Below are positions 55,329 to 64,000 of a DNA stretch of 64,000 nt, piece by piece (the stretch's first letter is position 1; each line of letters opens with the position of its first letter). The notes beneath the pieces are model-generated. The model saw only the letters and a list, made by a program, of their open reading frames with translations. It made no database searches and was not told the DNA's origin. Source of the DNA: Chara braunii (Eukaryota; Streptophyta; Charophyceae; Charales; Characeae). The DNA is taken from the NCBI GenBank assembly GCA_003427395.1, contig BFEA01000057.1, forward strand, positions 2,753,179-2,817,178. Direction: 5' to 3'. Both the position numbers and the translations under genes were made by a program.

Positions 55329-55608
55329 GTAAGTGCATCGTCATCATCAATGCTCATCGGGCAGCCCAACCTTCTGAAGCATATGGAAGAACAACAAGCC
55401 TATGTATGACCACCATAGTAAGCCTTGTTGTCATTCCTGCTTTCCCCTTCTTCCTCTATATTGTTCCCACTTTCATGTTTATGTTTCTCAACTTTTCTGA
55501 GCTTTTCTCAAAATTTCTGAGGGTGACTCTCCATGAAAGTGCCTCGTTGATCATTGCTTTCTAAGCACTCAAAATATCTGCATGGATTCTTTTTGTTGTG
55601 AATGTCAG
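55329..55608 (+). other. Intron of the DPP III gene
   Basis: 280 bp, starts GTAAGTG, ends AATGTCAG with a T-rich stretch before it. Joining the exons across it restores a Lys codon and an open frame. Confidence 0.75.
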
Positions 55609-55777
55609 ATTTGTGGTGATCCTTAAGCGGATTGCTGACGTTTGCATCACGGATTCGCAAAAGGATGATGTCACATTCGATGCCTTCTTCATACATACAC
55701 TCTGCCATGAATGTGTGCATGGGATCGGCCCACATTCCATCACTACTCCAGATGGGAAGAACACAACTGTTAGAAAG
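55609..55777 (+). CDS. Dipeptidyl-peptidase III, zinc-site exon (HECVHGIGPH)
   Basis: 169 bp between AATGTCAG and GTAAGG. It encodes FVVILKRIADVCITDSQKDD, then a segment with HTLCHECVHGIGPHSITT. The HExxH zinc ligands with the catalytic Glu are intact, and the HECxHGIGPH form is the plant-type version (animal DPP III has HELLGH). The second-motif exon (an EEAKAD-type segment supplying the third zinc ligand) was not found before the repeats at 56200. The gene is either split by a long intron running right or truncated by later insertions. Confidence 0.85.
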
Positions 55778-56418
55778 GTAAGGGCCCTCAGTTTCCTGAC
55801 TATCTCCTTCAATGTTCCTGACATTACGTTTCAGTGTACTGACCTGGACCAGCAGTGGTGATTGTCAATGCCTATCCATTTCTGCAACCATTCTGGGAGA
55901 TGCAGTCAGCTGTGCACTGTTGCACTGTCGATCTCCAGTCCACTGGGGATTATACTGGGGATTATATAGGGGTACAGGTCAAGAGCATCTGCACTTCCTC
56001 TTCCATTTGTCATGTCCATTACTTCTATCCCGGTAGGAATTCAGACTGTGCTGTCTTCGATCATGTCTGCTTGGTCCCTTAATGTTCCTCCTTCTTCCCC
56101 GCAGTTGCTCCTCCTCCTCAGTGTCCGCGGTCAACATGCATTGTCATTCGCCATTGTCAGCATTTCTCCCTCCGCAACTCCTCTTCCGGATCCTTCCCTC
56201 CCTCTTCGTCTTCATCATCACTGCACTGATCTCCTAGTCGAGAGGTTTGTTTGCACATGTTGCTGTTGGGCTTTCTGAACTTTTTTTGTAAGCTTGGGTT
56301 CACCAATAGTTTTGTTCTTCACGGGGCCAGCACATCATCAATGGTGGCATGATGGCATCACATATGCTAGAAAACGCAGCAGCACAGATTGATCATGGTG
56401 GTGATGTCATCAACAAAA

Positions 56419-56461
<43 letters not shown>

Positions 56462-56811
56462 CCATAATGTGCCTGACGTCATCACAAGAATCTTGAGCTT
56501 ACCCATGCTGATTTCTAGCCTAATTGCTGTATGGCACTCTGCATGGTTGTGATGAACAACAGCTCCAACAATTTTAAAGCAGTTTGCCAGTGCTAGTTGC
56601 AGATTGTCGCCCTCGTTACCCTCTCATCTCCCTGTTTTCCCACTTTTCCTCGTGCTGTTAGTCCCTCCCTCTTCGTCTTCATCACCACTGCACTGATCGC
56701 CTAGTTGAGAGGTTTGTTTGCACATGTTGCTGTTGGGCTTCCTGAACTTTACACATATGCCAGAAAAAGCAGCAGCACAGATTGATCATGGTGGTGATGT
56801 CATCAACAAAA

Positions 56812-56856
<45 letters not shown>

Positions 56857-56960
56857 ATAATGTGTCTGACGTCATCACAAGAATCTTGCGCTCACCCATG
56901 CTGATTTCTAGGGTAATTGCTGTATGCCACTCTGCCTGGTTGTGATGAACAAGAGCTCCA
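55778..56960. repeat. Probable intron with a direct duplication and GA microsatellites
   Basis: 56190-56570 and 56658-56963 are near-identical copies (CTTCGTCTTCATCA ... TTGTGATGAACAA), the second shorter by about 74 bp. Each contains (GA)n (56424-56459; 56816-56852) and GATTGATCATGGTGGTGATG. No further DPP III exon is recognisable. Confidence 0.6.
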
Positions 56961-56999
56961 ACATTTATGTGCTTACCTAGGCTGGGCCAACGCCCGGCC

Positions 57000-57442
57000 G
57001 GTCAGGCCCGGGGGGGTCCGCCCGGCGAAACCTGGCGACGCAAAAACCCAGCAGAACTTTTTTTTTTTTTTTTTGATGGTGGGGTCTTGCTGCGCTCCCC
57101 AGAGGACCCTGAATCGACAAAAAAAAGAAAATTGGGGAGGGCGGGGGGGGGGGGGGGTTCTGGGGGGGGGGGGGGAGGGGGGAGTGAGGGCACAGTTGTG
57201 GGAGGGCTTCTGGTTTAATAGGGGGTGTGAAACGGCAGGAAGAAGAGGTCAAGAAGAAGAAGAAGGGTGGTGGAAGAGGAGGACAAGAAGAGGACAAGCG
57301 AAGAAGAAGAAGAAGAAGCGATTGACGACGGCGGCGACAGGATCGTACCGTTCGTTTGGGTTCGAGAGCCAACGGCGGCGACGGGATCGTACCGTTTGTT
57401 TGGGTTCGAGAGCCAACAGGTCGACTAGCCTTGTCATCGTTG

Positions 57443-57502
<60 letters not shown>

Positions 57503-57700
57503 AGCGACGACGACAATGACGAAGAAGAAGAAGAAGAAGAAGAAGAAGAAGAAGAAGACGAAGAAGAAGACGAAGACGAAGACGAAGACGACGACGACGA
57601 CGACGACGAAGAAGAAGAAGAAGAAGAAGAAGAAGAAGAAGAAGAAGAAGAAGAAAAAGAAGAGAAGAAGGCGGGCCCGCTGGCCGTTGGACCATCAATT
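57000..57700. repeat. Simple-sequence block: T-run, G-runs, GA and GAA microsatellites
   Basis: T-run 57058-57074, G-runs 57139-57180, (GA)n 57444-57498, (GAA/GAC)n 57515-57660. A 35-bp unit GATCGTACCGTT(C/T)GTTTGGG is doubled at 57340-57410. Long Ser-rich or Glu-rich frames here are repeat products. Confidence 0.8.
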
Positions 57701-58392
57701 CTAACTCTAATTAACCTAAATAAATCGCCACACTGAGTTCTGCACGGAACAAACTCACTTGAGAAAAATTTCGCAGAGGAAGATAAGGCTCTGGCTATGG
57801 CAGACAATTTACACCCTTTCTCGCCACTTTCTTCCAGAGGCGGTTCCTCTGATTTACACGTGTAGAATCTCACCAAACTTGCTGATTGTGTAGAGGGGAC
57901 TGAGGCGCTTCCGGCCAGAGTGCTAGATTCACTGAATCTGGTCCGATGGTGAACTGTCATGCAGACAAGGATAATTCGCCACTGACACTCCACTTCGCTG
58001 ACACTAGTACTGAGCCAACGAAGCTCAATTCAGTGTTGGATTGACTCTCTTGGCCAATCCTCTCCAGCGCTCAACACTGTAGAGGAGTCGCCACTCAGTT
58101 CCTCAACCCTCTCAGATGGATTTCGCCACCCTGAGCCAAATTGCGATTCTGGCTCCCATGCAATTACTGGCGAAATTGCCTTGTACTCGCCACCCAGTGT
58201 CAGCTGCTCCGACAGGAAAGCAGCGCCTGATCTGTCCAATCACTGTGCTCCTAAATTCACCGCCTGCAATCTTCTTCTCACTCGATTCGGTACTGAAGAA
58301 GAAGGATCTCCATGAAACTCTCTCCAGAAGATCCTTAGAGGAAGAGGATGCCCCACTTGCGCTCAACCCTCAGTTAATCAGTTCCTATCCTT
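57701..58392 (-). other. Sequence downstream of a primer-binding site, possible leader of another LTR element
   Basis: On the - strand this follows the primer-binding site at 58404-58393. An open stretch at 58366-58112 (SASGASSSSKDLLERV ...) stops without a recognisable gag motif. The motif TGGCGA recurs many times. I see no gag core, and the block runs into microsatellites at 57700. Confidence 0.4.
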
Positions 58393-58404
58393 CTCTGATA
58401 CCAA
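58393..58404 (-). other. Primer-binding site, initiator tRNA-Met type
   Basis: Sense TTGGTATCAGAG lies 1 nt after the LTR end (ATAACA, 58406). This is the standard plant chromovirus/copia primer site complementary to tRNA-iMet. Confidence 0.75.
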
Positions 58405-58405
58405 C

Positions 58406-59513
58406 TGTTATGATTTTGGTTGTCTGTCGAATTCAATCAACACTCGCACTCAGACAATCTCACACAGACAAAGTACACACTGCATACGAACAGAGTAGGC
58501 AGCGGAAACAATCATGCACAGGTGTGGAGACAACACAAAGTGTTTCTCACTCTCTGGCAATACCCCCAACAACCAATCATAGAAAGACATTGGCGAGGAT
58601 AACAAACGAACGTAACCAAGTTTGAGCCAATCTGAACCGATAATCGTCCCAGAGTTTGTCCCATTATCTCGCCACCACTGAACTCCACACTCCACTCTCA
58701 CACTCACACCCAGTTAGCTGTGCTACCCTAGATGCACCTCCATAAGGCCAGCGCCAACCACCAAGATGAAGAACAAGACCAGCGATGAAGTCCTCAGTGC
58801 CGATGTAGGAACTCTGACGATGAAAGCTGCAGCTATGGCTGTAGCGCCACTGTCTCTGCCACGCAGGTAACCCTGACGAAGTAGCAGCAGCAGTAGTCCA
58901 CCCACAAACTGCTATGTAGAGCCTCCTAATAGCCCAAACAATCGCAGCCACCCTCAGGGGTGAGTGCTCAGAGGACGCCGCAGCTATGGCGAGATCTGCA
59001 GGTCAGGCTATGGCTGTCACCTTCAACGAGGGACTTAGGATGCCGCCTGAAGTCAATCGCGAGCTTCTTTGCTTGGCTCAACTCCGTAATACTGACGAAG
59101 AACTGAATTGCCAAAAGTCCCCAACAAACTTCCACAATCTATTAATAGACTACACTAGCCTAGACACGACCTAGACTAGACCGACTGGACCGACCGGTAC
59201 CTTTTTAGTTTCGGCCTCTCGGGCCTCTCCCGACCCGGCTATAGGCTGTAGGACCGTCTATTGGCATAGGCCGTTAAGGCCTGTCCGTCCTAAGGGATAG
59301 CCCAGGCCTGCTATTCGCAGTTAGGGTGTTGTAGGAAATCTTAGTTAGTACGGGCCTATATTTTCCCAAATATGCAGATGTGTCCCTCATGGATTTTCAT
59401 TACAAACAGGTCTCTCGGTTAACCCTTAGCCAAACAAAATTAAGTCTATCCCTATCGCCATTCTGTACAGCCTCACAGTCAAAACCCAGCAATCAAATCA
59501 GCAAGTCATTGCA
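58406..59513 (-). repeat. LTR between element B and a downstream primer-binding site (1.1 kb)
   Basis: Sense start TGCAATGACTTGC at 59513, directly after the purine tract GGAGGGGGTAAGCC (59527-59514) that follows element B's last codon. Sense end CCAAAATCATAACA at 58406, directly before a tRNA-iMet site. TG/CA ends fit an LTR. It is thus the 3' LTR of element B and at the same time positioned as a 5' LTR for the sequence to its left. Confidence 0.65.
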
Positions 59514-59547
59514 GGCTTACCCCCTCCGGGGAGCGAGGACCTCCGAG

Positions 59548-59979
59548 CTAAGTGCGTAAACGAGCGGATCGGCGAGGGAGTAATCCCTTATGAGCCGCCT
59601 CGTACCGTAGAACCACAGACTTTGCTGTCTTGAGAAGTTCCTTCTGCATAAACCAGCGGTCCTCAGAATGAGGCTGAAAGGAAAACTTCACAAGATACTG
59701 TCGGTCGGGGCCGGTGCCCCACTCATCCTCAATTGACTCTACCTCATACCCACGACCAGGTATAGGTGGTCCAAATTCAGGAGGCCGGTCAGGAAATGCA
59801 TCAGCTGACGTAAAAGGCAACAACTTGGATGCATGGAAGACCAAATGGGTCTGCAGATGAAGTGGGACGTTAGTTACGTACAATGGGCCAAAAGGATCGG
59901 AGCCCACTGTATCTAGCACCTGCCACGAACCCAGATAGCATGGCAACAGCTTGGGAGAGATATCCTCCTCCCTCGTCAA
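59548..59979 (-). pseudogene. Integrase C-terminus with chromodomain, element B
   Basis: It opens in the SH3-like region (KLLPCYLGSWQVLDTVG, FGPLYVTNVP, VFHASKLLPF). The chromodomain at about 59745-59600 reads YEVESIEDEWGTG and QYLVKFSFQPHSEDRWF, with the aromatic cage-type residues Y and W; the stop is at 59548. The chromodomain of such integrases is thought to direct insertion to heterochromatin. The segment joining it to 60184 (about 59980-60183) is out of frame. Confidence 0.8.
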
Positions 59980-60183
59980 CTCGGAACTGGCTACCCAAAC
60001 ATGGTTGCCGGTACGAATGGGGGAAGGACGTCGGTGTCAGTTAGCTTGCTCAATCATTGCCTTTTGGGCTTTGAGCAAGTTGGCACGTGCCCTTTCCACA
60101 TCAATCCTGTACCTCCTAGCGAACTCAGCAGTCCCAGGAGTCAGATCAGACCGCGACTTGTTGATGAGATCATCAAGAGGCTG

Positions 60184-61362
60184 TCATGGTTCACGACCCC
60201 GGTGTAATCGATAAGGATTGTACCCTGTTGACGAGTGAACTGAGGTGTTGTACACAAGCTGTGCACGAGACAGGTGGAGATCCAAATCTTGTTGATCTGG
60301 TGAGATGACGGGACGCAGCATCTGAAACAAGACTTGGTTCATCATTTCAGCTTGACCTTTGGCTTCAGGGCGACGACCAGAAGTCATGTCTAAATGTGAA
60401 TGCAGGTAGTCCTTGCAATAGGACTGCCGTTCACTGCTGCAAAACCGTGGGTCTTTGTCACTGACTATGGAAGTGGGCGGTCCATGGAGAGTTACCCACG
60501 TCTCAGCAAACGCTGCTCTCACAACGGGGACCCTAGCTTCCTCTGGTAAGGGGATGAACTTTGCATACTTAGAGAACGTGTCAACACATACCATAACATG
60601 ACGCATGCCACGAGGGGTGGTTCTGCCCAGATCTGTAAAGTCAATAGACAAAGATTCAGCAGGACCATCAGGTATGGGTAATGGTTTGGGCAGTTCAAGA
60701 GGAGGTCTGTGTTGGACCTTGTTCCTCTGGCAAAGCTCACAGGTTTCGATATAGCGCAACATATCACTCCGCATCTCCTTCCAGAAAAAGCGCTGCGACA
60801 GGGCCGCATATGACTTTAGGAACCCAAAATGACCATGCGCATCATGACACTCTGACATTAACAAAGTCCTGAGTGGCTGGTCATGGGGAAGGCACAAACA
60901 CTCCTCCCCATTGCTGCAAGTATACAACAAAATTGAACTTAGAACATAGCCCGGTTCAAAGTTGGGATTTGCTTGCAGATTCCTTACTATGGGTCCATAA
61001 GTCGAGTCCTGAGGCAGTAGTCGGGCAATGGTCTGGCGGGTCTCCTCTCCAAAGGAGTGAGTAGAAGAGATAGCCGCAGAAGTATCAGGCCTACGAGAGA
61101 GGGTGTCTGCTACTTTGTTGTAGCAGCCCTTCTTATGTTTCAGTTCGAAGTCAAACAAATCTATGAAATGAATGTGGCGTGCTAATTTGTCATTCAAATC
61201 TCCCTGGGACTTCATCCACTGTAGAATGGAATGATCTGAGAAGATCTTGAAGTGCCTTCCCAGGAGAAAGTGCTTCCAATGCTTTAGCGACCAGACAAGA
61301 GCATACAACTCTTTCTCATAGGTTGAATCCTTCATCTTTTGGGTCTTAATCTTCTTTCTCAT
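60184..61362 (-). pseudogene. pol: RNase H and integrase core, element B
   Basis: RNase H: YEKELYALVWSLKHWKHFL, SDHSILQW, then KKGCYNKVADTLSRR. Integrase zinc finger: HDAHGHFGF ... CELCQRNK (about 60820-60720). Catalytic Asp in SIDFTDLG (about 60645), Asp in IVSDKDPRF (about 60455), Glu in KGQAEMMNQ (about 60345). The usual HPQTDGQ before the Glu is altered to GRRPEAKGQ. One open frame of 392 codons. Confidence 0.85.
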
Positions 61363-61775
61363 GAAGTCTACAGGCCGCAGACCATTCCCATCATCCTGCT
61401 GAAGAATCGCCCCAATGCCATACTAACTAGCGTCGGTGGTCAGAACAAAAGGCAAAGTGGGGTCAGGAAGCTTCAACACTGGAGCATGAGTCAAGGCCAT
61501 CTTGATTCGTGTGAAAGCCATCTGACAGGAAAGGGACCAAAGAAAGGGAGTGTCTTTCTTTGTTAGGTTAGTCAAGGGTGCTGCCATTGCAGGAAAGTTT
61601 CTGACAAACTTTCTGTAGTAGGAAGCTAAACCCATGAGGGAGCGTACATCCCTCATTGTCTGGGGTTGTGGCCAATCCTGAACAACAACAATCTTGGCTG
61701 CTTCAGGAGCCAGACCATCTCCAGAAATTACATGACCCAGATAGATGACAGAGGGAACTCCAAAAGAGGACTTCT
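61363..61775 (-). pseudogene. RT connection/RNase H start, element B
   Basis: 61656-61423 encodes MRDVRSLMGLASYYRKFVRN and ends in LPFVLTTDAS followed by a TAG. That is the thumb/connection and first RNase H Asp. It is separated from the upstream RT by a frameshift near 61776-61800 and from the downstream frame by the TAG at 61423. Confidence 0.75.
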
Positions 61776-62640
61776 CTATGTTAATCTTATTCTGGATGTC
61801 ATGTAAGGCCTGAAGGACAGAGCTAAGTGCTCCGCATGTTCCGTGGCAGCTCTGCTGAATACCAGAATATCATCCAGGTAGACAACCATGAAATTGTCCA
61901 AGTATGGCCTGAATATACGGTGCATCTCAGTTTGGAATGTGCCTGGGGCATTGCAAAGTCCAAATGGCATCACCGGGTATTCATTCCGGGTTTTGAAGGC
62001 TATCTTGTGGAAATCCTCCTCTGCCATCTCAATCTGGTGATAGCCAGATTTGAGGTCGACTTTGCTGAACAGTGTGCAGCCTTGCACCATATCCAATAGA
62101 TCATCAATGTGAGGAAGAGGCTCTGTACTCTTTCTCGTGATCTTTTTGAGACCCCTGTAATCTATGCACATTCTGAACTCACCATTCCCTTTGGGTACAA
62201 AGAGAACAGGTGCACCGAATTCAGATGTGCTGAGTCTGTTCCAGCCTTTGCTGGTCAGGGTCTCAAGTTGCTTTCTGAGCTCATCAAGCTCAGCAGGGGA
62301 CATCCTGTAGATCCGGCCCTTGGGAGGGACTGCTCCAGGAAGAAGCTCGATGTGATGCTTGGTTGGCCGTTGGGGTAACCCAATAGGCTCCTGCATCAGA
62401 TCTGCATATTGGTCCACCACCAGCTGAACTTCTGAGGGACAGGAAGCCAGGGGAGCATTTGTTTGTTTGACAAGTGCCAAAAACATACGCTCATGGTGAA
62501 ACTGGCGTGAGAGAGCATGGCACTCTCTCGCTCGTAAACAGTAGCAACTAGTTTTGGGATGGTGTTCAGCAGCAATCGTACATGGCTGATACACCCCCTG
62601 CTGATTGGGTAGCTCAACCTTAGGAATCCGCAAGCCGATC
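61776..62640 (-). pseudogene. pol: Reverse transcriptase, element B
   Basis: [60 protein letters not shown] and the active site YLDDILVFS (about 61880-61855) are all in one frame. All RT core boxes are conserved. The frame is lost after about 61830, within the thumb. Confidence 0.88.
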
Positions 62641-62937
62641 CTAGGGTTGGCTGTCTGCAGCCACTGCATAGAAAAAAAACAAATCAAATGGTAGGTAAGG
62701 GAAAATGTAGAAGTTCAGACTATGTCTGACTTCTCCCCAAGTATCAAAGGTGATAGGGATACCCTTGACCTTTTCCTTGATAGTGATGGTAGTGGAGTTC
62801 CCTATCCGGACCTGCATCGTCTGCTGCAAGGCCACTGTCTTCAGTTTTAGATGCAGTTTCTGAACTGCCTTAGGAGACATAAGATTTCGGGTAGCTCTAC
62901 AGTCAAGGAGACCTTTGATTCTAGTATGGTTGATCAA
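62641..62937 (-). pseudogene. Aspartic protease, element B, with altered catalytic box
   Basis: INHTRIKGLLDCRATRNLMS: the position of the DSG(A) box reads D-C-R, so the catalytic Asp remains but Ser and Gly are replaced (two substitutions). Downstream [20 protein letters not shown] and PFDLF follow. The expected active-site Gly is missing, so protease activity is unlikely. Confidence 0.7.
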
Positions 62938-63144
62938 GGGTTGAAGTAGGTTGAGTTAGATTTGGTCTTCCTCTGTTCCTTAAGTTGAACGAAGAGGGAA
63001 GCCAACATCTGAGTCTCATGCTCCTCCAGTACCTGATCCGAGTCAGGATCCGCATAAGCAAAGGATGCTGCCCTGACAGCTCCTGCTAAATTAAGCCTAT
63101 TTACTGAAACAGTTGCAGATTCATCCTCATCAGAAGATGAATTT

Positions 63145-63191
63145 GCAGAACTGGGGGGAGCTGCTGCCTCCAGAATCTGCTTCAGTTTTTT
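63145..63191 (-). promoter_or_regulatory. Candidate -1 frameshift site, gag to pol of element B
   Basis: Sense heptamer AAAAAAC (63191-63185) in register A AAA AAC with the gag codons CCA AAA AAC, followed at once by TGA (63184-63182). After 2 nt begins a 36-nt hairpin (63180-63145): GCAGA/TCTGC outer and CTGGaGG/CCcCCAG inner stem. The -1 frame is then open for about 80 codons toward protease. A-AAA-AAC is the best-known retroviral slippery sequence. Confidence 0.72.
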
Positions 63192-64000
63192 GGTTGTGAA
63201 CCAGGGTCTGGCATGTAAGGGCAGTCCTTGACAAAGTGTTGTCCCTCACATCTCAGGCAGACCCCCCTTTCCTTCCTTCTCCTCCAGACCCCTTCCTGGA
63301 TTCTGAGATCATGCCAGGGTAGGGTGGGAGGATTTAGCGGGTCGGTTGGCATTCGGACGTCTCTTGGCAGGTTAGGTATCTGGGCAGGGGTTGAAGGAGG
63401 ACGTCCCTTATCCTTCCCCTTTTTATTACTGGTTGATGCGCTGCTGGAGGGGAACTTTCCCTTTAAAAACCCCAGTACCGCATCAGTCAGGGCCGATGCA
63501 ACTTCTACAGCAGGAGGTGGTTCAGTCCCAGCAGATGGAGTAGCGGGCCGGGATTCTGAATCACTTCCTGATGCAGAACCTGCGCGTGCAAAAGCTGCCT
63601 TTCCCTTTTTTCCTCCATAAGGGAAGGCCCTTCTCCTCTTGTCTGAAGAGGGCGCCTGAACATGAAGTTTTGCCTCCTTGTCCAGGGCTGCACAACTGAA
63701 GGATCTCCAATCCTTATACCCAGAGCTATAAAGTGTTGCAGCGAACTTCTTAGGCGCTGCTGTGCAAAAAGTTAGTCAGCCAATCATCAGAAGACATGAC
63801 CAACCCAGGGGTGGAGGTGAGTTGCTCGAACTCAGCAAACAAAGAGTGAAGGGACCCTGAATACCGTTGCTGTCCTAGGCGAGCAATCCTATCAGCATCC
63901 TTGTGGGCTCGCTCCTTGTCTGCAAATTTGTCCTCCAAGGCCTGCAGAAGCCCATCCAAACCTAGCACAAAAGCCCAGTTCTCCAGTCGCATATTCTGGC
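63182..64000 (-). pseudogene. gag: Gag C-terminal half, element B (continues beyond the window)
   Basis: 63992-63750 matches a capsid region (LEDKFADKERAHKDADRIAR, LHSLFAEFEQL). A Ser/Pro-rich linker and a zinc knuckle (CLRCEGQHFVKDC, spacing CX2CX3HX4C, about 63255-63215) follow. It ends PGSQPKN-stop at 63182. A frame change near 63740 separates the two parts. The N-terminus is off the right edge. Confidence 0.75.

Larger units (their letters stand above)
58406..64000 (-). mobile_element. Second chromovirus (element B), 5' end outside the window
   Basis: Gag (from beyond 64000 to 63182), frameshift site, protease (about 62937-62641), RT (to 61776), RNase H and integrase (61656-60184), chromodomain (to 59548), purine tract, LTR. 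Ty3/gypsy order with chromodomain, as in element A, but the sequences differ clearly, so this is a separate lineage. Several frameshifts and stops make it defective. Confidence 0.85.

Noticed and set aside
56977-57993. 338-codon - strand frame with a long Ser run
   Set aside because: Produced by GAA/GA repeats; no domain and no start context.

Overview
This window is a repeat-dominated piece of a nuclear eukaryotic genome. Reasons: spliced exons with GT/AG borders, several Ty3/gypsy LTR retrotransposons (two with an integrase chromodomain), a hAT-type transposase, long microsatellites and assembly gaps. A green-lineage host (a land plant or a streptophyte alga such as a charophyte) is most likely. 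This rests on a plant-type dipeptidyl-peptidase III zinc motif (HECVHGIGPH) and on primer-binding sites matching plant tRNA-Asp and initiator tRNA-Met. The species is inference. I see no intact host gene.

Layout. 1-7010: a decayed chromovirus on the + strand (gag, pol, chromodomain, start of the 3' LTR). 7182-8939: a hAT-family transposase on the - strand lacking its C-terminal dimerisation domain. 9140-14230: complex satellite and GAA-rich minisatellite DNA, including a back-to-back pair of Tn5 mosaic ends (13449-13486) that is a sequencing-library junction adapter, not biology. 14773-22630: a 7.9 kb solo LTR. 22635-26186: unassigned DNA. 26187-50595: a 24.4 kb LTR retrotransposon on the - strand with LTRs of 6.2 and 6.8 kb of the same family as the solo LTR, a tRNA-Asp primer site, gag, protease, reverse transcriptase/RNase H, a partly deleted integrase, and an extra gag-like ORF downstream of pol. 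50600-50850: an Rpb2-like RNA polymerase exon fragment abutting this element. 51363-54515: a truncated + strand relative of the giant element. 55222-55777: two exons of a dipeptidyl-peptidase III gene. 58406-64000: a second chromovirus on the - strand, its LTR followed directly by another primer-binding site.

Most noteworthy: the giant LTRs carry an array of seven RNA stem-loops. Each displays nearly the same ~20-nt loop on a stem of different sequence, and the pairing is kept in three diverged LTR copies, largely through G-U pairs that exist only on the sense strand. Second: both chromoviruses end gag with a canonical -1 frameshift heptamer directly before the stop codon (GGGAAAC-TGA and AAAAAAC-TGA). 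Pol opens in the -1 frame and a stem-loop lies just downstream. Third: the giant element carries a second gag-like ORF in the position where env would sit.

Every retroelement ORF here is broken. Most premature stops are explained by single transitions (CGA or CAG or CAA or TGG to a stop), as expected for old, silenced, methylated copies.
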